This document shows, in pieces, positions 1 to 8,424 of a DNA stretch of 64,000 bases. How positions within the stretch are numbered: the stretch's first letter is position 1; each line of letters starts with the position of its first letter. Both the position numbers and the translations under genes were made by a program. Under the pieces are notes generated by a model. The model saw only the letters and a list, made by a program, of their open reading frames with translations. It did no database searches and was not told the origin of the DNA. The DNA is from Mucilaginibacter sp. OK283 (lineage in GTDB: Bacteria; Bacteroidota; Bacteroidia; Sphingobacteriales; Sphingobacteriaceae): positions 62,001-126,000 of the forward strand of contig NZ_FODR01000002.1 of the NCBI RefSeq assembly GCF_900110415.1, read 5' to 3'.

Positions 1-1
1 T

Positions 2-52
2 AGTGAATTGTGCAATATCTCTATCAGACAAGTAAGGAACGTCCTAAAATAG
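2..52 (+). CDS. C-terminal tail of an upstream gene (partial), possibly an AAA ATPase
   Basis: One frame is open from base 2 to a TAG at 50-52, giving a 16-residue tail that ends RNVLK. The stop lies 6 bases before the ATG of the S8 protease, a spacing typical of an operon. In many bacteria protease genes of this type follow an AAA ATPase gene, so the tail may be that ATPase's end, but the sequence here is too short to show it. The identity is inference. Confidence 0.35.
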   Translation, partial: SELCNISIRQVRNVLK

Positions 53-58
53 AATACT

Positions 59-2419
59 ATGGAAAATAAAAACTTACCCATCAAGCTGTTTAAAAAACGC
101 GACGAGGTGGATGACCGTCGTACTGAAGGTATGTCCAATGATGAATTGCCAAAATGGGCACCAAGTCGTGAGAAATTGATAGAGCGGTCGGCTCAATTCA
201 TCAGTGTGATGGAGGTTACTAAATCAATATTGACAGAAAGAAGGCAACGTCAAAATCATTTGCCTGCTGTAGTGAAGGTAACACTTAACGAAAAAGCAAT
301 CGCAAAAACGCACCGCAGCCACGTGGGTAAAATATTTAATGTTAACCATAAATTCAATTTTGTGGGTATGTCTGATGAATGTGATCTGCTTATTAAAGTT
401 GACAATATGCAGGATGCAGATAATATATCCAGAAATCTGCGCCTTATAGATGATAACGCGCATGGTTTAGCCTCAATAGATAAAATACATGTTTATAGCC
501 CGTTTGTGGAAACAGAGGATGGAGGTACACTAAAGGCCAGGTTGTTTAATTACAACGATTACAATCTTAATCGAATTGTAGAACAGCTTTTTAGAGAAAG
601 TTTAGAGTTGCGGGATATTGCATTCAAAAAAGTACAATATGCTGATGATTTAACTATCTATAAACTGGAAAACGTAACGATTGACCAGTTACATGAAATA
701 GAACATTTTGAAGCGCTTTATTCAATTACACCGATGCCTAAAGTAACTATCGGGATGGATTTTGTAGAAGCGGATAAAGCCGTGGAAATTAAGTTGCCAA
801 TAAAAGGAGTTGAATATCCAATTGTAGGCGTATTGGATTCTGGAATTGAAGCCAATGAACACCTAAAGCCTTGGTTATTGCCTGATTCGTTTTCGCCTTA
901 TCCTGAAGATTTAATGGACAGGTCCCATGGTACTTTCGTAGCTGGTATAATTGTTTATGGTGATGAATTGGAAAGTAGGCCGTGGACTGGGGTTGACGGA
1001 TGCATGTTATATAGTGCAACTGTATTTCCTGATTTAAGAAAGGAAGGTATTGATGAAGACCAGTTAATCGAAAATATCAGGGAGGCAATAAATTCAAAGC
1101 CAGATATAAAAATTTGGAACCTTTCGGGCGGCCTAAAAATGGAGTGTGACCTGCACGATTTTTCAGATTTTGGCAAGTTTCTAGATAACATACAGCAGAA
1201 AAACGATATCGTGATTTGTAAGTCCGCGGGGAATTGCCAAAACTTTATAATACCGGCCACGCCGCAAAGGATACCGAAATCAGCAGACACATTACGTTCG
1301 TTGGTTGTTGGCAGCATTGCCCATACAAAAGGTCTTAACGATATCGCTGAAGTTGATTGGCCGTCGCCATTTAGCAGGACCGGCTTTGGCCCTAATCATT
1401 TGATAAAGCCTGACGTAACCCATTATGGCGGAAACGCAGGTAAATTACCAGGTGGGCGCCTAAGTACCTCTGGTGTATATTCATTTGCGACAGATGGTAA
1501 AATCGTGAGCAATGTCGGTACAAGTTTTTCAACGCCTCGTGTAACTGCTTTAACTGCAGGCTTAGATCACAAGATTGCAGAGAATTTTAATCCGCTGCTA
1601 TTAAAGGCACTAATCGTACATTCAGCAAAATATCCATCTACTGTCAGCCTTAATGCGGTCGAAAAGATTAAGTCAATGGGCTATGGCCTACCAGACGATG
1701 TTAATAACATACTTTACAATTCGCCCAATGAAATCACGCTTATTTTACAGGATACAATTACCAAAGGGAGTTACTACGAAATTCTAGATTTTCCTTACCC
1801 AACGGATATGGTCGAAAATGGTTTATACTATGGTGAAGTTATAATTACTTTGGTTGCATCGCCACTTTTAGATAGCAGCAGTGCAACGGAATATTGCCAG
1901 TCGAACATTGACGTGTCTTTTGGTACTTATGATAAAATAAAGGAAAGGGATATATCAATGCGGCATATTCTAAATGAGTTTGGGCCTGATGGTGCATTAA
2001 ATTTATTAAGAGAAGCACTTTACAGTAAACGGGTGATGGATAGCCCGTTGAATCGTTTTTCAAACGAGCGTGTGTTAAGAAACTATGGCAAAAAGTTCCA
2101 TCCGCTTAAAAAATATGCTATAGATCTTACTGAACTTACGGAAAGCAATTCAGTTAAGGCCCTAACTGTGCCAAAAAAATGGTTTTTTCGTTTAGAAGGG
2201 TTATTTAATGCCTATGCCGAAGCTAAAGCTGCCAATGACGATAGTATTGAACTTTCTCAGGAGTTTTGTGCAATTGTCACTATTAGAGACAGGAAAAATA
2301 ACAGAGAGGTTTATAATTCCGTTTCTCGTCAGTTAGATAGTAATAACTTTATTGCCCAAAACATCAAACTGAGGAATGAGGTAAATCTTAGATATGGCAG
2401 CGGAAATGCAAAGCCATAA
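59..2419 (+). CDS. S8 family (subtilisin-like) serine protease, cytoplasmic, 786 aa
   Basis: This is a subtilisin-fold serine endopeptidase. The catalytic triad is visible: Asp260 in VGVLDSGIE, His290 in RSHGTFVAG and Ser489 in GTSFSTP, with the oxyanion Asn392 in SAGN. The first 250 residues form an N-terminal region with no signal peptide, and about 270 residues follow the catalytic domain. The lack of a signal or membrane segment suggests an intracellular enzyme, unlike secreted subtilisins. Proteins of this size and layout are known as the second gene of a pair with an AAA ATPase, which would regulate or deliver substrates. The likely partner lies upstream of the window. Target proteins are unknown. 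The protease call is firm; the pairing and any defence role are inference. Confidence 0.85.
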   Translation: MENKNLPIKLFKKRDEVDDRRTEGMSNDELPKWAPSREKLIERSAQFISVMEVTKSILTERRQRQNHLPAVVKVTLNEKAIAKTHRSHVGKIFNVNHKFNFVGMSDECDLLIKVDNMQDADNISRNLRLIDDNAHGLASIDKIHVYSPFVETEDGGTLKARLFNYNDYNLNRIVEQLFRESLELRDIAFKKVQYADDLTIYKLENVTIDQLHEIEHFEALYSITPMPKVTIGMDFVEADKAVEIKLPIKGVEYPIVGVLDSGIEANEHLKPWLLPDSFSPYPEDLMDRSHGTFVAGIIVYGDELESRPWTGVDGCMLYSATVFPDLRKEGIDEDQLIENIREAINSKPDIKIWNLSGGLKMECDLHDFSDFGKFLDNIQQKNDIVICKSAGNCQNFIIPATPQRIPKSADTLRSLVVGSIAHTKGLNDIAEVDWPSPFSRTGFGPNHLIKPDVTHYGGNAGKLPGGRLSTSGVYSFATDGKIVSNVGTSFSTPRVTALTAGLDHKIAENFNPLLLKALIVHSAKYPSTVSLNAVEKIKSMGYGLPDDVNNILYNSPNEITLILQDTITKGSYYEILDFPYPTDMVENGLYYGEVIITLVASPLLDSSSATEYCQSNIDVSFGTYDKIKERDISMRHILNEFGPDGALNLLREALYSKRVMDSPLNRFSNERVLRNYGKKFHPLKKYAIDLTELTESNSVKALTVPKKWFFRLEGLFNAYAEAKAANDDSIELSQEFCAIVTIRDRKNNREVYNSVSRQLDSNNFIAQNIKLRNEVNLRYGSGNAKP

Positions 2420-2479
2420 TTTAGCAACTTCTAAACAAAAAGCCCTGTCAAAAATTAACACGGGGTAAAATAAATTTTG

Positions 2480-2514
2480 TCAGTCCTTGTCGACCCACGG
2501 GCCAGCAAGGACTG
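2480..2514. terminator. Inverted repeat after the S8 protease gene
   Basis: Ten-base arms TCAGTCCTTG (2480-2489) and CAAGGACTGA (2505-2514) pair perfectly around a 15-base loop. It sits 60 bases after the protease stop. There is no T-run directly after it, so it may be a 3' stabilising hairpin rather than an intrinsic terminator. Confidence 0.45.
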
Positions 2515-2617
2515 ATTGCTACGTCAGATCCAATATCATTCTGCGCCTATTTGTAGTTCTACTATGTTGGAGAACAACACCAAAAACTCTGCCCTCCCTG
2601 GTGTTCCTACCTGCAGT

Positions 2618-3095
2618 TTGTTGAAGTTGTCATCCAACAAACTGGTTACTCCTTATGTTATCCCGGAAAACCGTAGCATCTTCCGCAATAGCCTAAAATT
2701 GGGTTGGCGAATATTTGTAACCTCCTTTTTTTGATGTTGTTACCAGCCAGCCAACATATAGTAAAAAAACACGAAAATATTTAAGCCACTTTACACGCCA
2801 AGCCAAAACGATTTAATTACGTATGGCTCGCACTTTGTTGGAGTTGTCCTCCAACAAACTCGTTATCCCTTATGCTGTCGCTGAAAACCGAAGCATCTTT
2901 GGCATTAGTACAAAATCGGGCCGATGACATTTGTAACCTTCGGCCTTTTTGATGTTGTTACCAGCCAGCTCACGTATAGCCAAAAAAATATAAGATATTT
3001 GAGCCATTTCACGTGCCAATTTTTGTTGGCGTTGTCGCCAACAAAGTCCAATTCTGTAAACACGCCAAGCCAAAACGATTTAATTACGTATGGCT
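2618..3095. repeat. Two to three diverged tandem copies of a hairpin-bearing non-coding unit
   Basis: A unit of roughly 215-265 bases is repeated. A 36-base block is identical at 2793-2828 and 3060-3095. The hairpin starting TTTGTTGG recurs near 2618, 2835 and 3022. The arms of the second and third copies are TTTGTTGGAG/CTCCAACAAA and TTTGTTGGCG/CGCCAACAAA, so both sides changed together and pairing was kept. The first copy pairs with mismatches. No credible coding frame runs through the block. This looks like a selected palindromic repeat, possibly RNA-level or a non-autonomous element. Confidence 0.7.
2919..2950 (+). terminator. Terminator-like hairpin inside the tandem repeat
   Basis: GGCCGA (2919-2924) pairs with TCGGCC (2940-2945) and five Ts follow. 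The matching place in the first repeat copy (about 2700-2735) has lost the stem but keeps the T-run. No gene reads into it closely, so function is uncertain. Confidence 0.4.
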
Positions 3096-3139
3096 TCTTG
3101 CCATCCCGGCACTTGCGCCATCGGAGCTAAAGGAAAGCC

Positions 3140-3757
3140 CTAAATTTTATTTATTGGCAAAACCCTTAAAGCAGGTGATAAATAAAGTAACATAGTATCT
3201 TTTTTAATTTCCATATTTTTCTTGTCGGTACCTAATAAATTGAAAGTGACTAAAAAACCCCTAAAACCCTTTGGTTTGTTTTTCCTGATTTTTAAGTCGT
3301 TTTCAATCCTCTGCATTTCGGCGTTTACTTTTTTGGCAGAATCAATGTAAACAGTACTTTTATCCAAATTTTCTTTAAGGCTTGCAATTTTTGATTTCGC
3401 ATCATCTGCTGACATGCTACCCAGTGTTGAGGAGTTTAGATACTCATAATATAAAGTCGATTGTTGTTGACTAAGTTTTGCAGACCGACCATCTAATTCA
3501 GCTTGTGTTTGATACATTTTAGATCGAGAAAGATAGTAGTCAAAAAGCTTTGATTTATTTAGCAGTCGCCGCTCGGCATATAATGAATCTGTTAGGGTAT
3601 CGATTTTTAATATTTTGATTGAGTCGATTTTGTGAACTAAACTATCTTGAATAATAGCATTCGTTAAAACTGGCAGAATACTCTCTTTAAGTTGTTCCTC
3701 TTTTGATTTACAGGATGTTAAAGCCAATATTATCAGGAATGGTATAACGTACTTCAT
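3140..3757 (-). CDS. Predicted lipoprotein of unknown function, 205 aa
   Basis: The protein starts MKYVIPFLIILALTSCKS: a short lysine-led hydrophobic segment ending in a lipobox LTSC, so it should be lipidated and anchored in the envelope. The mature part is lysine-rich and mostly helical. Two stretches (about residues 75-115 and 120-155) look like coiled coil with many Lys, Glu, Ser and Gln. No enzyme motif was recognised. It is single, with no co-oriented neighbour, and a 12-base perfect inverted repeat lies just upstream of its start. Function is unknown. Confidence 0.75.
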   Translation of the reverse strand: MKYVIPFLIILALTSCKSKEEQLKESILPVLTNAIIQDSLVHKIDSIKILKIDTLTDSLYAERRLLNKSKLFDYYLSRSKMYQTQAELDGRSAKLSQQQSTLYYEYLNSSTLGSMSADDAKSKIASLKENLDKSTVYIDSAKKVNAEMQRIENDLKIRKNKPKGFRGFLVTFNLLGTDKKNMEIKKDTMLLYLSPALRVLPINKI

Positions 3758-3782
3758 TTTTTAAGGTTAAGGAGTACAAATA

Positions 3783-3820
3783 TATCGAAAAGCCAACTAA
3801 TTTCTATAGGCTTTTCGATA
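3783..3820. promoter_or_regulatory. Perfect 12-bp inverted repeat upstream of the lipoprotein gene
   Basis: TATCGAAAAGCC (3783-3794) and GGCTTTTCGATA (3809-3820) are exact reverse complements with a 14-base spacer. It lies 26 bases before the lipoprotein ATG, so it is either a 5' leader hairpin or an operator. Confidence 0.5.
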
Positions 3821-4083
3821 ACAATAACTTGATAATTAAGTCCTTTTAGCCAAGTGTTGCGTGGCAGCCTGCAAATTAGGGTATTTGCGCCTTTATAGCC
3901 GGAACCTATCGTGAATTACAGGTTGGTCATCGCAAAACCTGGGCACAACACCTATGCTAAAACATTTTAGCATGGTAGCTATTTTTTTGAAAGGTAGATG
4001 CACCGCCTTAATAACCTGCACGAAGATCAGTACAGCTTGTATGTAGTTTAGCCCCTACGCAAAGTTCGGCGGCTGATATGTCA

Positions 4084-4162
4084 CCCTTTTCAGGGCTGTT
4101 GGTTGATGCATTTTTAATCGATGGGCGATGCCCATCGCAGTTGGATGCCGCCCTTTCGGGGC
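4084..4162. repeat. Cluster of three short hairpins in a gene-free stretch
   Basis: The 3821-4342 stretch has no credible gene. It holds CCCT/AGGG (4084-4095), CGATGGGC/GCCCATCG (4119-4137) and a GCCCTTTCGGGGC stem (about 4150-4162). I recall similar hairpin triplets as common intergenic repeats of this bacterial group; that part is from memory. An open frame across it (4078-4266) is best explained by the repeat. Confidence 0.5.
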
Positions 4163-4342
4163 TGTGTAACCGGGATAGTTTTGGTACAGCGCTTGTTTGG
4201 TACAAGATATCGTTTAAAAGAAATCCGTCTATTACTGCCGCCCGGGAATTTTTAGAGTGTAATTAATGGTAATGATTAGATTCTACTTATCGGTCAGACA
4301 GATCAATAGGCTTGCTATAATTACAAATACCACTAAAAAGAG

Positions 4343-4370
4343 AAAAGGCCGGATTAAATATCCAGCCTTT
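4343..4370 (-). terminator. Intrinsic terminator after the small two-gene cassette
   Basis: Read on the minus strand, AAAGGC...GCCTTT with an inner GGAT/ATCC stem forms a hairpin followed by T-rich DNA. It lies 23 bases after the stop of the 54-aa gene, so it probably ends the DUF6934-like / 54-aa transcript. Confidence 0.6.
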
Positions 4371-4392
4371 AATTTATAAACCGTCAAATACG

Positions 4393-4557
4393 CTATTTCT
4401 TTTTTTTGCCCGGCAAGTCAACCCTTAGAATGGTCTTGGTGGCTTCCTCGACCTTTTTTACCACGAAAGGATCATTAGCATGACTTTTAACCTGGTCGCT
4501 GACAGTACCGGCACCAAATCCTTTTTTTACAGATAAGCTATTTGTTATCGTTGCCAT
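4393..4557 (-). CDS. Small basic protein of unknown function, 54 aa, paired with the DUF6934-like gene
   Basis: An ATG at 4555-4557 opens a 54-residue frame starting MATITNSLSVKKGFGAG and ending DLPGKKKK. It is preceded by an AAAGGAAA ribosome-binding stretch 5 bases before the ATG. Its start lies 40 bases after the stop of the DUF6934-like gene on the same strand and a terminator follows, so the two form a short operon. The C-terminus carries four consecutive lysines. No family is recognised with certainty. The arrangement is reminiscent of toxin-antitoxin or similar two-gene modules, but there is no motif that proves it. Confidence 0.65.
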   Translation of the reverse strand: MATITNSLSVKKGFGAGTVSDQVKSHANDPFVVKKVEEATKTILRVDLPGKKKK

Positions 4558-4597
4558 TTTATTTCCTTTTCTTCTTTAGTTATCCAAATTTAATCAA

Positions 4598-5047
4598 TTA
4601 CATACGCTTTACCCAAAAAGCATCATAATTATAACTGTTGGGTTCAAAATCCCACCAGTCGTTATCTTTAAGTCCGTACACCTCAAAATCTATACTGATT
4701 TCTTGCCATAAGCTTGTTATACCCATTTGATAAAGCCTTGTAGGGGACGGCGTACTGCCTTTGGCATAGATGTAATGGTTACCATGATGGTTACAAAACT
4801 CCGCAATAGTGTTGGCTACAGTGGCCAATACTATATCTCTGTCCTGATTATTACTAATTACGGTATCGTCCAATTCCCCGGTATCGGTATTTAGATCGCC
4901 AAATGCTAAATTATAAATAGCCGGGTTGGTATTTGGGATACGGGAAAAAGTAACCATTTTACTAATTCGTCCATTGGGCCCCTCGCTATAAAATTCATAA
5001 TCATGATAATCATTACTGTTAAAATATTGATAGCGTTCTAAATTCAT
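4598..5047 (-). CDS. DUF6934-like protein, 149 aa
   Basis: This is a compact acidic and aromatic-rich cytoplasmic protein with no signal peptide or membrane segment. It begins MNLERYQYFNSNDYHDYEFYS; the central part contains NLAFGDLNTDTGELDDTVISNN and the C-terminal part has WWDFEP. The pattern resembles the DUF6934 family found mainly in Bacteroidota, which has no assigned function; I make this call from memory. It is the first gene of a pair with the 54-aa protein downstream. The pairing and small sizes suggest a module that may move between genomes. The function is not known. Confidence 0.6.
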   Translation of the reverse strand: MNLERYQYFNSNDYHDYEFYSEGPNGRISKMVTFSRIPNTNPAIYNLAFGDLNTDTGELDDTVISNNQDRDIVLATVANTIAEFCNHHGNHYIYAKGSTPSPTRLYQMGITSLWQEISIDFEVYGLKDNDWWDFEPNSYNYDAFWVKRM

Positions 5048-5195
5048 TTTATGGCATTCCGTAAATAATCGGTTTTAAAAATAATATTATTTAGCCGGTT
5101 TCTTTGTAACTGTAGCTTTGCTCTTTATTTTTTTAAGCTACCCTATTTTAGCACAAGGTATGCGCGGCTGCTTGCAGGTTAAGTCACTTGTAACA

Positions 5196-6850
5196 GCCCT
5201 CCCGCGGCCATGAGCGGGCCGATGTTGTAGCTTCTGCAAAGTAATTTCGTAATCCACAAAACATGAAGCAGAGCGATGATGCTGGCGTAGTGACATGTTT
5301 TGCTAAATCGTTCCCCGGAAAGCAAATAGTTCATTAACCCCTCCCTGCCTTTGCCCGCATTGCTATCGCGCCCCTGCCAAGGGAGGGAATTGGGGAAAGT
5401 GGCTTTGGAATTCGAAAAAGTTCTCGTGATCCCCAAAGTGTCAGCAGAACAGCTTCGGGCGAAAACGGGCAAAACAATGCGGGGTGGTGCGGCTGCAGGG
5501 CATAGGAAGTTTTTGCATGCGCGTTGGGAAAGGAGCCTCGGGGCAAAATAATTCCAGCCCAGGTTTTGCCCGTTTTGCAGGGCAGAGGCCCCGAGCGCAA
5601 AGCATTTCTGGTGACAGCGGTTTTGGTTCCTTTTGCCAAGACAAAAGGAAATAGGCCCTCCCGCGGCCATGAGCGGGCCGGTGTTGTAATTTCTACAAAG
5701 TATTTTCGTAACCCACAAAACATGAAGCAGAGCGATGATGCTGGCGTAGTGACATGTTTTGCTAAATCGTTCCACTAAAAGCAAATAGTTCATTAACCCC
5801 TCCCTGCCTTTGCCCGCATTGCTATCGCGCCCCTGCCAAGGGAGGGAATTGGGAAAAGAGCCTTTGGAATTCGAAAGGGCATCGTGTTCCCCAAAGTGTC
5901 AGCAGAACAGCTTCGGGCGAAAACGGGCAAAACAATGCGGGGTGGTGCGGCTGCAGGGCATAGGAAGTTTTTGCATGTGCGTAGGGACAAAGTGTGCCGG
6001 GGCAAAATAATTCCAGCCCAGGTTTTGCCCGTTTTGCAGGGCAAAGGCCAGGAGCGCAAAGAAGCATTTCTGGTGACAGCGGTTTTGGTTCCTTTTGACA
6101 AGACAAAAGGAACTAGGCCCTCCCGCGGCCATGAGCGGGCCAAAGTTGTAGTCTCTACAAAGTAATTTCTTAACCCACAAAACATGAAGTCGGCAATATA
6201 GCTTGGCGCAATGACATGGTTTTTGTCCTGCTAAATCATTCCCCGGAAAGCAAATAGTTCATTAACCCCTCCCTGCCTTTGCCCGCATTTCTATCGCGCC
6301 CCTCCCAAGGGAGGGAACTGGGGAAAGTGCCTTTGGAATTCGAAAAAGTTCTCCTGTTCCCCAAAGTGTCAGCAGAACAGCTTCGGGCGAAAACGGGCAA
6401 AACAATGCGGGGTAGTGCGGCTGCAGGGCATAGGAAGTTTTTGCATGCGCGTGGGAAAGGAGCCTCGGGGGCAAAATAATTCCAGCCCAGGTTTTGCCCG
6501 TTTTGCAGGGCAAATGCCAGGAGCGCAAAGAAGCATTTCTGGTGACTTGATTTATTCGCTTGTTATTGGCTTTTTTGGTGCTCATTATCTCGCTACGCTC
6601 GGTCTTGGTTACTTTGTATCAAGACAAAGTAACAGCCCTCCCGCGGCAATTGAGCGGGCCGGTGTTGTAATTTCTACAAAGTATTTTCGTGACCCACAAA
6701 ACATGACGCGGAGCAAACAATAGTCTTTGTTTTGCTAAATCGTTCCCCCGAAAGCAAATAGTTCATTAACCCCTCCCTGCCTTTGCCCGCATTCTATCGC
6801 GCCCCTCCCGATGGGAGGGAACTGGGAAAAGCAAATTCGGAATTCCCGGA
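5196..6850. repeat. Four tandem copies of an about 460-bp non-coding unit
   Basis: Units begin with GCCCTCCCGCGG at 5196, 5655, 6117 and 6635 (spacing 459, 462 and 518; the last copy is cut short near 6850). Each full unit has the same order: a GC-rich palindrome CCCGCGGCCATGAGCGGGC, a middle block with CTCCCTGCC and a CAAGGGAGGG stretch, a block rich in GGGCAAAAC / GTTTTGCCC inverted pairs, and a closing hairpin such as CCTTTTG...CAAAAGG. In the third copy the closing hairpin is ACTTTG...CAAAGT instead, with additional sequence before it, which explains its greater length. Several 60-200 residue frames exist on both strands but all share the repeat's translation, so they are not taken as genes. 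Confidence 0.8.
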
Positions 6851-7365
6851 TTCTACAACTTATAATCACATAAAATTATGTACCCCGCAGCCTGCGTTAG
6901 GGATGGCAGCGGATACCGGCCCGGCGCCTAAGGCCGGTGTAGTATGAGCGTACAGCCCGGGCCCCGTTTCTACCAACGGGGGCAACGCCCGCATGTTTTT
7001 TTATGGTGTAAGTTTGGTGCCATAAGGGTGCCGCTTCGGTGCCGCGGCGGGTTGGTTTGGGGTGTTTCGGGGGTGCCGGAAGTGGGGTAGAAGTGTGGCT
7101 ATTTTGGGCTTTTTACTTGTTTAAGTGTGAAAATAACAATTAATAACCTGCCAAAAACGGGCCGTTTTTTAAGGGAATTACCGGTTTGAATTTATATGCT
7201 ATTTGTGTGTTTTTTTGGAACTTTTTGAAACTTTTTTGGATATTTCCGGATCATTTTAAAGCTTTTTGTATAGTACATAAAAATTGGGGCGATGGAGGGT
7301 TTTTAAAACCAACGCCGGTATTGCCCGGCTATTTTGTTATATTAGCGTCGCAACTATTTTAACCA
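6851..7365. other. Gene-free stretch upstream of the ion-channel homologue
   Basis: About 515 bases without a convincing gene. The first 150 bases are GC-rich with short stems such as CCGGCC...GGCCGG near 6918-6938. The rest is a T- and G-rich low-complexity stretch of the kind often found before genes in this group. No clear Bacteroidota promoter (TTTG / TAnnTTTG) could be fixed. Confidence 0.5.
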
Positions 7366-8325
7366 TTGCCCTTGAAAAACAAGCTGATTTTTGCACTGGT
7401 ACTCCTGCTGGCATGCACGGCCGCCCATGCCAGCAAGCCACACGCCGATACGGTGAAAACCGGGGTGTACATTACCAGTATTCACGACATTAACTTTAAG
7501 GATAAAGAGTACACCATTGACCTTTGGTTATGGCTTAAATACAAAAACCGCGACTTTGATTTTGTGCAAAACCTGGAGGTACCGCAGGCCAAAACGGTTA
7601 CTAAATCGTTTTCTACCATCGATTCGTCGGGCAGCAAGGTGTACCTGCTCATGAAACTGCAATGTGTAATGAAGGACTCCTGGGCCATTAATAATTTCCC
7701 TTTTGATAAGCAGAAACTGCGCTTCTCGATAGAGAATTCGCAGTTTGATTCACACTCGCTGATATTTGTGCCCGATACGCTGGGCAAGCATTTCGACCCC
7801 CGCTTTACCCTGCGCGGCTGGCGTGTTGACAGCCTGGGCATTGCTGCCGGCATCAAGAAATACGAAACCGGCTTTGGCGATACCACATTGGCCAAACCCC
7901 ATACCGAATACAGCAACTTTAAAGTTACCCTGAAGATAGCCCGCGACGCGATGGGCTTGTTTTGGAAGATGTTCCTGGGTATGTATGTGGCCTTCCTGAT
8001 AGCGTATATGTGTTTTTATATCCACACCGATAGCATCGATTCGCGGTTTGGGCTGAGTGTGGGCGCGCTGTTTGCGGTAATTGGTAACAAATACATCATC
8101 GATTCGTCGCTGCCCGAGTCGACTACCTTTACGCTGGTGGATACACTGCATGGCACAACGCTGTTTTTTATACTCTGCATTATTATTTGCACCGCGTACT
8201 CGTTACGGCTCATTAAAAAAGGCCAGGAAACCAAGGCCAGACGCTTTGATTTTATATGCGCACAGGTGTTGCTGGCGGTTTACCTGCTATTGAATGGCTG
8301 GTTTATATATGGGGCTATTGATTGA
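7366..8325 (+). CDS. Probable pentameric ligand-gated ion channel (Cys-loop receptor superfamily) homologue, 319 aa
   Basis: The layout fits prokaryotic pentameric channels: a Sec signal (hydrophobic to about residue 20, ending ACTAAHA), a beta-rich extracellular domain of about 175 residues, then four membrane helices near 200-222, 232-250, 262-282 and 295-315. The diagnostic Pro-loop motif FPFDKQ is at residues 111-116, preceded by WAINN, and the strand motif YTIDLWLWLKY is near 45. The two Cys-loop cysteines of animal receptors are absent, as in other bacterial members. Length matches bacterial homologues (about 300-330). No ATG is available: TTG at 7366 or TTG at 7372 (MKNKLIFALVL) would both give a good signal peptide. 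Ligand and ion selectivity cannot be told. The gene stands alone. Confidence 0.75.
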   Translation: MPLKNKLIFALVLLLACTAAHASKPHADTVKTGVYITSIHDINFKDKEYTIDLWLWLKYKNRDFDFVQNLEVPQAKTVTKSFSTIDSSGSKVYLLMKLQCVMKDSWAINNFPFDKQKLRFSIENSQFDSHSLIFVPDTLGKHFDPRFTLRGWRVDSLGIAAGIKKYETGFGDTTLAKPHTEYSNFKVTLKIARDAMGLFWKMFLGMYVAFLIAYMCFYIHTDSIDSRFGLSVGALFAVIGNKYIIDSSLPESTTFTLVDTLHGTTLFFILCIIICTAYSLRLIKKGQETKARRFDFICAQVLLAVYLLLNGWFIYGAID

Positions 8326-8332
8326 AGCTCTA

Positions 8333-8390
8333 AGTCTGAAGTCCAAAGTCTTAAGTCAGGAAAGTTTTTTTTGACTTAGGACTTCAGACT
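8333..8390. terminator. Long interrupted hairpin between convergent genes
   Basis: AGTCTGAAGTCC (8333-8344) pairs with GGACTTCAGACT (8379-8390), and inside it TAAGTCA (8352-8358) pairs with TGACTTA (8372-8378) around a T-run. It lies between the converging channel and GH39 genes, so it can serve both as a terminator. Degenerate copies of the same AAGTCTTGAGTC-like word continue to 8424. Confidence 0.7.
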
Positions 8391-8424
8391 CAAGACTCAG
8401 AACTCAAGACTTCAGACTCAAAAC

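Noticed and set aside
2618..3095. Possible CRISPR array
   Set aside because: Repeat units are over 200 bases and diverged with no short, equal spacers, and no cas gene is nearby.
4078..4266. Open frame of 62 codons
   Set aside because: It overlaps a cluster of hairpins and has no supporting motif or ribosome site.
5196..6850. Several open frames of 60-200 codons on both strands
   Set aside because: They arise from the same repeated non-coding unit read in different frames, with no conserved protein domain.
5196..6850. Possible integron-like attC array
   Set aside because: The hairpins lack the attC core sites and no integrase or gene cassettes are present.
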